Of a DNA stretch of 64,000 nt, positions 24,031-31,188 are shown one piece after another. Below the pieces are notes generated by a model, which did not search any database, was not told where the DNA came from, and worked only from the letters and a program-made list of their open reading frames with translations. The translations under genes and the position numbers were made by a program. The DNA comes from CAMLIZ01 sp040758375 (GTDB lineage Bacteria; Pseudomonadota; Gammaproteobacteria; Burkholderiales; Burkholderiaceae_C), in assembly GCA_040758375.1 (NCBI GenBank), contig JBFLWE010000001.1, positions 61,629 to 125,628 of the forward strand. The letters are read 5' to 3'. The stretch's first letter is position 1. Every line of letters starts with the position of its first letter.

Positions 24031-24315
24031 ATGAGGACCATCGCAGACTTGCTGGCACTCGCCGGCCTGGCCATCGGTTCGGCGTCGGCGGCAACCGCCG
24101 GAACGGAAGGCGCGGGCACTGGCGTCCCGTTGGTTGTCGCCAAGCGCCTTGGCACAATTGCGCCAGCGACCGTCCCAGCCGAGGTGCGGCTGTCGGGCGT
24201 TCCGATGCGTCAAGCGACGGTCGGCTTGGGCACGCAGCGACTGGCTGCGGTGATGCCGGTGGCGTCGGTGGTGAATGTGTCGGGCGTGCCCTTGGCGCGT
24301 GCCAAGCAACTTTGA
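24031..24315 (+). CDS. Small exported protein of unknown function
   Basis: A 94-residue protein preceded by a strong ribosome site (AAGGAGCATTGAC-ATG). The N-terminus MRTIADLLALAGLAIGSASA is a convincing signal peptide with an AxA-like cleavage site. The mature part is about 70 residues, with low complexity (Ala, Val, Gly, Pro) and no Cys or His, so it is not an obvious metal binder. It converges with the MerR gene 31 bases downstream. No family recognised. Confidence 0.55.
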   Translation: MRTIADLLALAGLAIGSASAATAGTEGAGTGVPLVVAKRLGTIAPATVPAEVRLSGVPMRQATVGLGTQRLAAVMPVASVVNVSGVPLARAKQL

Positions 24316-24346
24316 CGGCTGGGCGGACCGTCCGGGTCACGTACCG

Positions 24347-24793
24347 TCAGGCGGGTGACCTCGCGCCGGCCAGCGTCTCGATGATCGGGCAGGCCTGCAT
24401 GGGGCCGGCCTGCCTGCAGCGATGCAGCAACTCGGACAGCGCCCCGCGCATGCGATGCAGGTCCGCCAGTTTGTCCTCGATCTGGCTCAGACGTGCCTGG
24501 GTGACCGACTGGATGGCCCGGCGATTGCGGCCGTCCTCCAGGTCCAGCAGGCTGCGCACCTCGTCCAGCGAAAAGCCCAGCGCTTGCGCACGCTTGATGA
24601 AGGCGATGCGGTCAATCGCCGCAACGGGGTAGACCCGAAAGCCGCCGTTTGCCGCCGGCACACGCAGCAGTCCGCGCGATTGGTAGTAGCGCACCGTCTC
24701 CACGCCCACTCCGGCCGCCTTGGCAAGGCGGCCGATGGTCAAGGGGGAGGGTGTCTCCAGCGACGGGGGGCCTGCGACCACCCTTTTTTTCAT
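24347..24793 (-). CDS. MerR-family metal-responsive regulator, atypical metal site
   Basis: A 148-residue MerR regulator. An N-terminal winged helix (LTIGRLAKAAGVGVETVRYY) is followed by the dimerisation helix and a metal loop RCRQAGPMQACPII. The two Cys have eight residues between them, as in MerR and PbrR; CueR has seven. The third metal Cys, which MerR, ZntR and PbrR carry at about residue 79-82, is replaced (LEDGRNRRAI), so the usual three-coordinate site is absent. It probably twists a long-spacer promoter to activate copper genes. It is divergent from 24924-25367; candidate operators lie at 24815-24832 and 25443-25474. Confidence 0.88.
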   Translation of the reverse strand: MKKRVVAGPPSLETPSPLTIGRLAKAAGVGVETVRYYQSRGLLRVPAANGGFRVYPVAAIDRIAFIKRAQALGFSLDEVRSLLDLEDGRNRRAIQSVTQARLSQIEDKLADLHRMRGALSELLHRCRQAGPMQACPIIETLAGARSPA

Positions 24794-24814
24794 GGCGGAA
24801 TGGTACGTCCGGAT

Positions 24815-24832
24815 TCCGTAGTTGACCCCAGA
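24815..24832. promoter_or_regulatory. Degenerate MerR-type operator in the merR divergent region
   Basis: The left half TCCGTAG and the TTGA centre match the perfect operator at 25448-25465, while the right half (CCCCAGA) agrees with CTACGGA at only four of seven positions. It lies 22 bases upstream of the merR ATG and could serve autoregulation or the divergent gene. Confidence 0.4.
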
Positions 24833-24838
24833 GCCGGT

Positions 24839-24852
24839 TTGACGACGATCAA
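24839..24852. promoter_or_regulatory. Candidate FNR/Anr-type box TTGAC-GACG-ATCAA
   Basis: It differs from the FNR/Anr consensus TTGAT-N4-ATCAA by one base. It lies 72 bases upstream of the ATG at 24924 and next to the degenerate MerR site. A single occurrence could be chance. Confidence 0.25.
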
Positions 24853-24923
24853 CCTTTCCGATGCAATGTCCGGCGAGACTTCCATCGTGGATTCTGCGAA
24901 TCCGCGCGCGTACCTACTTGAAT

Positions 24924-25367
24924 ATGACATTGACCGCCAGCCGCCACCACAAGCGCAGCATCGCCCTCACGATGCTGATCGTGTGGGTGTTCGCGCTGCT
25001 TTCGGGCGTCGCGAATGCTTGCCTGACGGAGCCGCGCGGCGAACTGACGCATGCCGGCATCCAGGTTTCGCAGGCAGACCAGCCGGCGCCAGCCGCTGTA
25101 CAACAACCCCACGCGGCGGATCAAGCGAAGCACGGCGAGCACCCCGACAAGGCGCCGTGCCAGAAGTCCTGCGACGCGTCGTCGCAGACGCTGCTGAAGC
25201 AACTTCCCAAGTTCGACTCGCCTGATCAGATGATCCTGGTTCCTGCGCCTCACAGGCAGGCCAGCGACCTGCACATGGCGCCGGCCGCCCTGGTCCGCGC
25301 CGCTCTTGCAGCGGTTCCACCGCCCTCACCCCCTCCGCGGGTGCAGTTCTCCCGGCTCGCGCTGTAG
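24924..25367 (+). CDS. Small exported Cys/His protein, paralogue of 12808-13269
   Basis: A 147-residue protein with a hydrophobic N-terminal segment (LTMLIVWVFALLSGVANACL) and a polar, His-containing middle (QQPHAADQAKHGEHPDK) followed by CQKSCDASSQTLLK. It ends with VQFSRLAL, matching FLRLAL of the paralogue at 12808-13269. The middle Cys pair and His cluster could bind copper. The start at 24924 was chosen to put the hydrophobic segment at the N-terminus. It is divergent from merR and lies just upstream of the MerR-type promoter of the second copper operon. Function unknown. Confidence 0.65.
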   Translation: MTLTASRHHKRSIALTMLIVWVFALLSGVANACLTEPRGELTHAGIQVSQADQPAPAAVQQPHAADQAKHGEHPDKAPCQKSCDASSQTLLKQLPKFDSPDQMILVPAPHRQASDLHMAPAALVRAALAAVPPPSPPPRVQFSRLAL

Positions 25368-25442
25368 CTCGCGCCCCGGGGTCGCGGCGAAGGACGCTCC
25401 AGCGCGTCCCTTGCCGGCAGCCCGCCGCGCAGCCCCGACCTG

Positions 25443-25474
25443 TTGACTCCGTAGCCGACTACGGACCGCACAGT
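25443..25474 (+). promoter_or_regulatory. MerR-type promoter/operator of the second copper operon
   Basis: A -35 element TTGACT (25443-25448) overlaps a perfect inverted repeat TCCGTAG-CCGA-CTACGGA (25448-25465), closely resembling mer and cue-type operators. The best -10 candidate, CACAGT (25469-25474), gives a long 20-base spacer, as expected for promoters that need MerR-type distortion, but its match to TATAAT is weak. It lies about 90 bases upstream of the Met-rich protein gene and probably drives the operon from 25564. The MerR gene at 24347-24793 is the obvious regulator. Confidence 0.7.
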
Positions 25475-25563
25475 CGGACCGCGAGTCGCGGCATCACTCC
25501 CTCAACCGGCCACCGGGCCGACACCCCGTCGACCGATCGTTCTCTCGCTTCCAGGAGGCTTCC

Positions 25564-25998
25564 ATGTTCCGTTTCCGCACCCTCGCCGTTGCCGCAACTC
25601 TCGCCGCTGTGTCCGCGGCCTCGTTCGCGCAGGACGATCAGCATAAGGCCCATCACCCCGCCGGGGCAGCTTCCGCAGCGATGCCTGCACCGGCCACGGG
25701 CAAACCGGCGGGCATGCCCGACATGGCCATGATGGACAAGCACATGAAGACCATGCAGGCGATGCACGACAAGATGGCCAGCGCAAAGACGCCAGCGGAG
25801 CGCGAAGCCTTGATGGCCGAGCACATGAAGCTCATGCAGGAGGGCATGTCGATGATGGGTGGCATGGCGCCTGGTAAGGCGCCAGCCAGCGCTGCCGCGC
25901 GCCAGCAGATGATGGAGAAGCGCATGGACATGATGCAGTCGATGATGCAGATGATGATGGACCGCATGCCCATGTCGCCTGCCGCGCCGGCCAAGTGA
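25564..25998 (+). CDS. Met/His-rich periplasmic protein
   Basis: A 144-residue exported protein. A signal peptide (LAVAATLAAVSAASFAQDD) is followed by a short His region (QHKAHHPAG) and a long helical segment very rich in Met (MPDMAMMDKHMKTMQAMHDK; MMEKRMDMMQSMMQMMMDRM). Such composition suggests binding of many Cu(I) or Ag(I) ions in the periplasm. It resembles other small Met-rich metal-resistance proteins in composition, not in a defined family. The ATG follows AGGAGG. It is the first gene after the MerR-type promoter, which suggests metal induction. Confidence 0.8.
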   Translation: MFRFRTLAVAATLAAVSAASFAQDDQHKAHHPAGAASAAMPAPATGKPAGMPDMAMMDKHMKTMQAMHDKMASAKTPAEREALMAEHMKLMQEGMSMMGGMAPGKAPASAAARQQMMEKRMDMMQSMMQMMMDRMPMSPAAPAK

Positions 25999-26076
25999 CT
26001 TTCGTACGCGCCTGAAAGCCCCGGTCGAACCCTTCGAATCGCTGGGCTGAACCGAGAGCCGCACAGGAGCCCTTCC

Positions 26077-26388
26077 ATGAATCATGACCACGACGAGCCG
26101 ATCCGCCGCGCGCGCGGATTCTGGCGCAGCCGATATGCCATCGGACTGCTGGTGTTTGCCGCGATCGCCCTGTTCTTCCTGCTGACCGAACACCGCGCGC
26201 ACACCCTGGGCGCCTTGCCCTACCTGCTGCTGGCTGCGTCACCGTTCCTGCACATCTTCATGCACCGCGGTCACGGCCACGGGCATGGTCACGGTGATGC
26301 ACACGATGGCAAGCGGCCGTCGGACGACCGCGCTGCCGGTCCGGAAGCGTCCGAAGGACGTTCCCGGAAGACGCGCCACCACCACTGA
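26077..26388 (+). CDS. DUF2933-like small membrane protein with His-rich tail
   Basis: A 103-residue protein with a central pair of hydrophobic segments (AIGLLVFAAIALFFLLTEHR and LPYLLLAASPFLHIFMHR) followed by a His/Gly-rich tail (GHGHGHGHGDAHDG) and a terminal HHH. This matches DUF2933 proteins commonly found beside copper ATPases. The His tail probably binds metal. It lies 78 bases after the Met-rich protein gene, with AGGAGCCCTTCC before the ATG. No function has been demonstrated as far as I know. Confidence 0.85.
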   Translation: MNHDHDEPIRRARGFWRSRYAIGLLVFAAIALFFLLTEHRAHTLGALPYLLLAASPFLHIFMHRGHGHGHGHGDAHDGKRPSDDRAAGPEASEGRSRKTRHHH

Positions 26389-26401
26389 GGGGATCTCCAG
26401 A

Positions 26402-27052
26402 TTGAGTCACGACCAACCCGGCTACGGATTGTGGATGCTGGTCATCCTCAATTCGGCCATCTTCCTGATGTTCGCCTTCAGCTTCTTCAAGCCGCAGACC
26501 GGACGCGACTGGCGCACCTTCGGGGCCTTCGCCGCCTTCGTGGTTGCGCTGTTCGTCGAGATGTACGGCTTCCCGCTCACGATCTACCTGATGTCGGGCT
26601 GGCTGCAGACGAAGTACCCGAACCTGGACCTGATGTCGCACAACAGCGGGCACCTTTGGTCGACGCTGCTGGGCGAGAAAGGCGATCCGCACTTCGGGTT
26701 GCTGCACATCGCCAGCTACGTCTTCCTCGGATTGGGCTTCTACCTGCTGTCCGCGGCCTGGAGCGTGCTGTATCACGCCCAGCGCGCCAATCGACTGGCG
26801 ACGACCGGGCCCTATGCGCGCATCCGCCACCCGCAGTACGTCGCCTTCGTGATGATTCTGCTGGGCTTCCTCCTGCAGTGGCCCACGCTGCTGACGCTGG
26901 TGATGTTCCCGATCCTGGTGGCCATGTACGGGCGTCTTGCCGTCACGGAAGAACGCGAGATGCGCGAGCGCTTCGGCGCCGAGTTCGACGCCTACGCTGC
27001 GCGCACGCCGCGCTTCGTCCCTGCGCTGGGCGACCGCGCCTCGGCTGCCTGA
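26402..27052 (+). CDS. Isoprenylcysteine methyltransferase-family (PEMT-like) membrane protein
   Basis: A 216-residue integral membrane protein with about five hydrophobic segments. The C-terminal signature GPYARIRHPQYVAFVMILLG, followed by EEREMRERFGAEFDAYAART, is that of the isoprenylcysteine carboxyl methyltransferase / phospholipid methyltransferase superfamily, which uses S-adenosylmethionine. A TTG at 26402 is chosen as start because GAGGGG precedes it and translation from there gives SHDQPGYGLWMLVILN; the upstream ATG frames run through the DUF2933 gene. It lies between copper genes and the Rieske gene; the methyl acceptor is unknown. Confidence 0.82.
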   Translation: MSHDQPGYGLWMLVILNSAIFLMFAFSFFKPQTGRDWRTFGAFAAFVVALFVEMYGFPLTIYLMSGWLQTKYPNLDLMSHNSGHLWSTLLGEKGDPHFGLLHIASYVFLGLGFYLLSAAWSVLYHAQRANRLATTGPYARIRHPQYVAFVMILLGFLLQWPTLLTLVMFPILVAMYGRLAVTEEREMRERFGAEFDAYAARTPRFVPALGDRASAA

Positions 27053-27129
27053 GGCGAGCTCTCGCGTGCAACAGACAACCGGAAGTGCACCGTGGTCCAC
27101 AACGTAGTACAGCGTTTTGGGAGACTATC

Positions 27130-27735
27130 GTGACGAATTCCGTCCTCCCTGCCGGTTCGCCTGACGATGCGGACCGTCGGCTCTGGCTCGGCGCGGCAAC
27201 GGCCGCCGGCGGTGCGGGATTGGTCGCCACTGCGGTGCCCTTCGTGGCCTCGCTCGCGCCCAGCGAGAAGGCGCGTGCACTGGGCGCACCGGTCGACGTC
27301 GATCTGGCCAGCCTGCGCCCCGGCGAACTGCGCACGGTCGAGTGGCGCGGCAAGCCGGTGTTCGTGCTGCGCCGCACGCCCGAGATGGTCGACGCGCTGG
27401 CGCGGCACGACACCCTGCTCGCCGACCCGCAGTCACACCGGTCGGAGCAGCCCGACACCGCGCGCAACGCGTTGCGCTCGAGCCGACCCGACCTGGCCGT
27501 GATCGAGGCGGTGTGCACCCACCTGGGCTGCGTCCCCACCTTCCGGCCCACGCCCGGCAGCCCGGACATCGGCGCGCAATGGCCGGGCGGCTTCTACTGC
27601 CCCTGCCACGGGTCGAAGTTCGACCTCGCCGGCCGCGTGTTCAAGAACGTGCCGGCACCGACCAACCTGACCGTGCCGCCGCACCGTTTCCTCTCCGAAA
27701 CCGTGCTGCTGATCGGCGCAGATCCAACAGCCTGA
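27130..27735 (+). CDS. Rieske iron-sulfur protein (PetA-like), orphan
   Basis: A 201-residue protein with a twin-arginine-like membrane anchor near the N-terminus (RRLWLGAATAAGGAGLVATA) and a C-terminal Rieske domain. Both 2Fe-2S ligand motifs are intact: CTHLGC and CPCHGS. The layout matches the ubiquinol-cytochrome c reductase iron-sulfur subunit, including the insert between the motifs. However, no cytochrome b or c1 genes follow; the next gene is ppk2. The start is a GTG at 27130 with GGGAG upstream. It may serve an alternative complex or replace the housekeeping PetA under metal stress. Confidence 0.9.
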   Translation: MTNSVLPAGSPDDADRRLWLGAATAAGGAGLVATAVPFVASLAPSEKARALGAPVDVDLASLRPGELRTVEWRGKPVFVLRRTPEMVDALARHDTLLADPQSHRSEQPDTARNALRSSRPDLAVIEAVCTHLGCVPTFRPTPGSPDIGAQWPGGFYCPCHGSKFDLAGRVFKNVPAPTNLTVPPHRFLSETVLLIGADPTA

Positions 27736-27745
27736 GGGACACGCC

Positions 27746-28618
27746 ATGTCCAAGAAGCACAAGAAGCACGAGAAGCTCGCCGAGATCACCGCCACCGCGG
27801 ATGCGGCCGACGGAGCAACCGCACAAGCGTCCGACACCACAACGTCCACGGACCGATCCCTGTCGAGGGAGGAGTACGAGGCCCAACTTCACGTGCTGCA
27901 GGTCGAGCTGGTGAAGCTGCAGCGCCACTTCATCCGCTGCCAGGACCGGATCCTGGTCGTGCTCGAAGGTCGCGACGCCGCCGGCAAGGACGGCAGCATC
28001 AAGCGCATCGTCGAGTACCTCAGCCCACGCGAGACCCGCGTCGTGGCACTGGGCAAGCCTTCGGACCGCGAGCGCAGCGGCTGGTACTTCCAGCGCTACG
28101 TGCCGCACCTGCCGGTGGCCGAGGAACTCGTGCTGTTCAACCGCAGTTGGTACAACCGGGCCGGCGTCGAGCACGTCATGGGCTTCTGCACCAAGGAACA
28201 GCATGCGGAGTTCATGCAGTCCGTGCCGAAGTTCGAGGAGATGCTGGTCGGATCGGGCATCAAGCTGCTGAAGTACTACCTCGACGTCAGCAAGGCGGAA
28301 CAGGCCAAGCGCCTCGAGGAACGCCGCCGCGACCCGCTCAAACAGTGGAAGTCGAGCCCGATCGACGCAGTGGCCGTCAAGCATTGGAAAGCGTATTCCG
28401 CGGCACGCGACGCCATGCTGATGCGAACGCACACGGCGACAGCGCCGTGGCGCATCGTGCGCGCGGACAACAAGCGCCTGGCCCGTCTCAACCTGATGCG
28501 CGACATCCTCTCCCGGCTCCACTACGCCGGCCGCAAGGACAAGCTCGTGCGTCCCGACCCCGACATCGTGTTCGAGTTCTCTCCCGATTGCCTCGAGGCC
28601 GGACGCCTGGCCCGCTGA
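27746..28618 (+). CDS. ppk2: Polyphosphate kinase 2 (PPK2)
   Basis: A 290-residue cytoplasmic kinase that transfers phosphate between polyphosphate and nucleoside di- or monophosphates. The Walker A motif GRDAAGKDGSIKRI lies near residues 78-90 and is followed by LGKPSDRERSGWYFQRYVPH, FNRSWYNRAGVEHVMGF and the lid-like region ERRRDPLKQWKSSPID, all typical of PPK2. The first ~45 residues are a low-complexity Lys/Ala/Thr region. It lies 10 bases after the Rieske gene and 22 bases before the copper ATPase gene. Polyphosphate can chelate copper, so it may support detoxification as well as nucleotide regeneration. Confidence 0.95.
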   Translation: MSKKHKKHEKLAEITATADAADGATAQASDTTTSTDRSLSREEYEAQLHVLQVELVKLQRHFIRCQDRILVVLEGRDAAGKDGSIKRIVEYLSPRETRVVALGKPSDRERSGWYFQRYVPHLPVAEELVLFNRSWYNRAGVEHVMGFCTKEQHAEFMQSVPKFEEMLVGSGIKLLKYYLDVSKAEQAKRLEERRRDPLKQWKSSPIDAVAVKHWKAYSAARDAMLMRTHTATAPWRIVRADNKRLARLNLMRDILSRLHYAGRKDKLVRPDPDIVFEFSPDCLEAGRLAR

Positions 28619-28640
28619 CATCCCATCCAAAGGATCCTTC

Positions 28641-31139
28641 ATGAAGACAAGCACCGTAGAAGTCGGCGAACTGGTCTCGAGCCTGAGCGCCGCCGGCGTG
28701 CAGCGCCAGATCGCGGCGCTGCCCGGCGTTCATCACGTCGACGTCAACTACGTCGCCGGCAGCGCCACCGTGCACTACGACGAGACCAAGACATCGCTGG
28801 AGGACATCCGCCGGCGCATCGTCGACTGCGGCTACCACTGCCGTGGCGAGATGCTGCCCGCGCACGTGTGCCCGCCGGAGGTGCATGCCGAGCACGCCGG
28901 TCATGAAGATCACGCCGCGCATGGCGCCCACGCCGGGCATGCCGCTCATGGTCACAGCGCGCATGCCGCCGCGACGCCTCCAGCCTCGACCTCGGGGACC
29001 ACGAAGGCACCGCCTGCTGCACCCCATGCAGGACACGCGGCGCACGCCGGCCACGGCGGCGATGCCGCGCACCAGACGAGCGACATGATGCACGACATGG
29101 GGCACGCGCCCGGCATGTCGATGCAGGACATGGCCAAGGACATGCGCAACCGCTTCCTGGTCGCGCTGCTGTTCTCGATTCCGGTGTTCCTCTACTCGCC
29201 GATGGGCAAGATGTTCGGCGACTTCGCGACGCCGTTCGGGATGGATCGCAACCTCTTCCTGTTCATCGTCGCGACCGGCGCGATCGCCTACCCCGGCTGG
29301 CCGTTCTTCGTCGCCGGCTGGCGCGCCGCGCGCAACAAGGTGGCGAACATGGCCACGCTGGTCGTGCTGTCCGTCGGCACCGGCTACGTGTTCAGCCTCG
29401 GCGCCACCTTCTTCTACGAGGGCGAGGTGTTCTACGAGGCGGCCTCCGTGCTGCTGGTGTTCATCCTGCTGGGTCACTGGCTCGAAATGCGTGCGCGCGC
29501 CGGCGCTTCCGACGCGATCCGCGCGCTGATGGATTTGGCGCCGCCGATGGCCACCGTGCTGCGCAACGGCGTCGAGACAAAGGTGCCGACCGCCGAGGTG
29601 CTGGTCGGCGAGACGGTGGTCATCAAGCCGGGCGACAAGATCCCGGTGGACGGCAAGATCACCGAGGGTGCATCGCAGGTCGACGAATCGATGCTCACCG
29701 GCGAGTCGATGCCGGTCAAGAAGGTGGTCGGCAACGCGGTGATCGGCGCGACCATCAACAAGAGCGGCAGCTTCCGCTACCAGGCCACCAAGGTCGGCGC
29801 CGACACCGCGCTCGCGCAGATCGTCAAGCTGGTGCAGGAGGCGCAGAACTCGAAGGCGCCGGGCCAGTTGCTCGCTGATCAGGCGTCGCAGTGGTTGGTG
29901 CTCATCGCCATCTTGGTTGGCCTGACGACCTTCGCGGTGTGGTTTTGGGTCCTCGGCCAACCGCTGCTGTTCGCCCTCACGCTCACCATCACTGTCTTCG
30001 TGATCGCCTGCCCCGATGCGCTCGGCCTGGCGACACCGATGGCGATCATGGTCGGCACCGGGCTGGGCGCGATGAACGGCATCCTGTTCAAGAACGCCGC
30101 GGCGCTGGAGAACGCGACCAAGCTGACGGTGGTTGTCTTCGACAAGACCGGCACGCTGACACTGGGCCAGCCGGACGTGGTCGAGATGGTGCCGGCGCCC
30201 GGTACAACGGAAGCGCAACTGCTGTCCACCGCGGCCGCAGTGGAGAAGTTCTCCGAGCACCCGCTCGCACTGGCGGTGCTCAAGCGCGCCGGCCCGCTGA
30301 CGTCGGAGGGGCAGGAGACCGCCACCGCCTTCACCAACATCGACGGCCAGGGCGCGCGCGCCAGGATCGGGGACGAGGTCGTTCTGCTTGGCAACCGCAA
30401 GTTGATGGAGGCGGAGCGGATCGGCCTCGCGGAACTGGCAGCCGAGGCAGCACGCCTGCAGGGCGGCGGCCGCACGGTCGTTCACGTGGCACGCGGCGGC
30501 CGCCTCATCGGCCTGATCGCGATCGCCGATGCGGTGCGCCCGACCTCCAGGGCCACGATCGCCAAGCTGCAGGAGCGCGGCGTCAAGGTCGCCATGATCA
30601 CCGGCGACAACCAGGCCACCGCCGAGCGCATCGGAAAGGAACTCGGCATCGACATCGTGCTCGCCGATGTGCTGCCGGGTCAGAAGGCCTCGAAGATCAA
30701 GGAACTGCAAGCCCAGGGTCACAAGGTCGCCATGGTCGGCGACGGCATCAACGATGCCCCGGCCCTGACGCAGGCCGACGTGGGCTTTGCAATCGGCGCG
30801 GGCACCGACGTGGCCATGGAGAGCGCCCAGGTCGTGCTGATGAAGAGTGACCCCTATGACGTCGTCGGCGCGATCGAGCTGTCGCGCGCGACGCTGCGCA
30901 AGATGCACCAGAACCTGTGGTGGGCCGTGGGCTACAACGTGATCGCCTTCCCGCTGGCGGCAGGCGTGTTCTATCCGTTCACGCTGTCGCCCGAGGTCGC
31001 CGCGCTGTCCATGTCGGGCAGCTCGGCCATCGTGGCGATCAACGCGCTGATGCTCAAGCGCACCAAGCTCGCCGGCATCCGCGCTGCCCGCCCCTCGCCC
31101 GCGACGACCTCGGCCGCGGCGCAAGGCGCGTCGGCGTGA
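28641..31139 (+). CDS. P1B-type copper ATPase with CPD motif and degenerate HMA domain
   Basis: An 832-residue inner-membrane ATPase. Residues 1-65 have the fold pattern of an HMA domain (PGVHHVDVNYVAGSATVHYD) but no CxxC; Cys occur later (DCGYHC, HVCPP). A His-rich stretch (about residues 80-160) precedes the membrane part. The transmembrane metal motif reads CPD (VIACPDALGLATPMA) in place of the usual CPC. The phosphorylation site DKTGTLT, HP motif EHPLALAVL and GDGINDAP are intact, as are YN and MSGSS in the last helices, which fit Cu+ ATPases. Likely Cu exporter. AAGGATCCTTC precedes the ATG. Confidence 0.93.
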   Translation: MKTSTVEVGELVSSLSAAGVQRQIAALPGVHHVDVNYVAGSATVHYDETKTSLEDIRRRIVDCGYHCRGEMLPAHVCPPEVHAEHAGHEDHAAHGAHAGHAAHGHSAHAAATPPASTSGTTKAPPAAPHAGHAAHAGHGGDAAHQTSDMMHDMGHAPGMSMQDMAKDMRNRFLVALLFSIPVFLYSPMGKMFGDFATPFGMDRNLFLFIVATGAIAYPGWPFFVAGWRAARNKVANMATLVVLSVGTGYVFSLGATFFYEGEVFYEAASVLLVFILLGHWLEMRARAGASDAIRALMDLAPPMATVLRNGVETKVPTAEVLVGETVVIKPGDKIPVDGKITEGASQVDESMLTGESMPVKKVVGNAVIGATINKSGSFRYQATKVGADTALAQIVKLVQEAQNSKAPGQLLADQASQWLVLIAILVGLTTFAVWFWVLGQPLLFALTLTITVFVIACPDALGLATPMAIMVGTGLGAMNGILFKNAAALENATKLTVVVFDKTGTLTLGQPDVVEMVPAPGTTEAQLLSTAAAVEKFSEHPLALAVLKRAGPLTSEGQETATAFTNIDGQGARARIGDEVVLLGNRKLMEAERIGLAELAAEAARLQGGGRTVVHVARGGRLIGLIAIADAVRPTSRATIAKLQERGVKVAMITGDNQATAERIGKELGIDIVLADVLPGQKASKIKELQAQGHKVAMVGDGINDAPALTQADVGFAIGAGTDVAMESAQVVLMKSDPYDVVGAIELSRATLRKMHQNLWWAVGYNVIAFPLAAGVFYPFTLSPEVAALSMSGSSAIVAINALMLKRTKLAGIRAARPSPATTSAAAQGASA

Positions 31140-31188
31140 TCGGCCCGAGCCCCCCTCTTCCCCCGAACGAATCACAGGAGTTCTCTCG

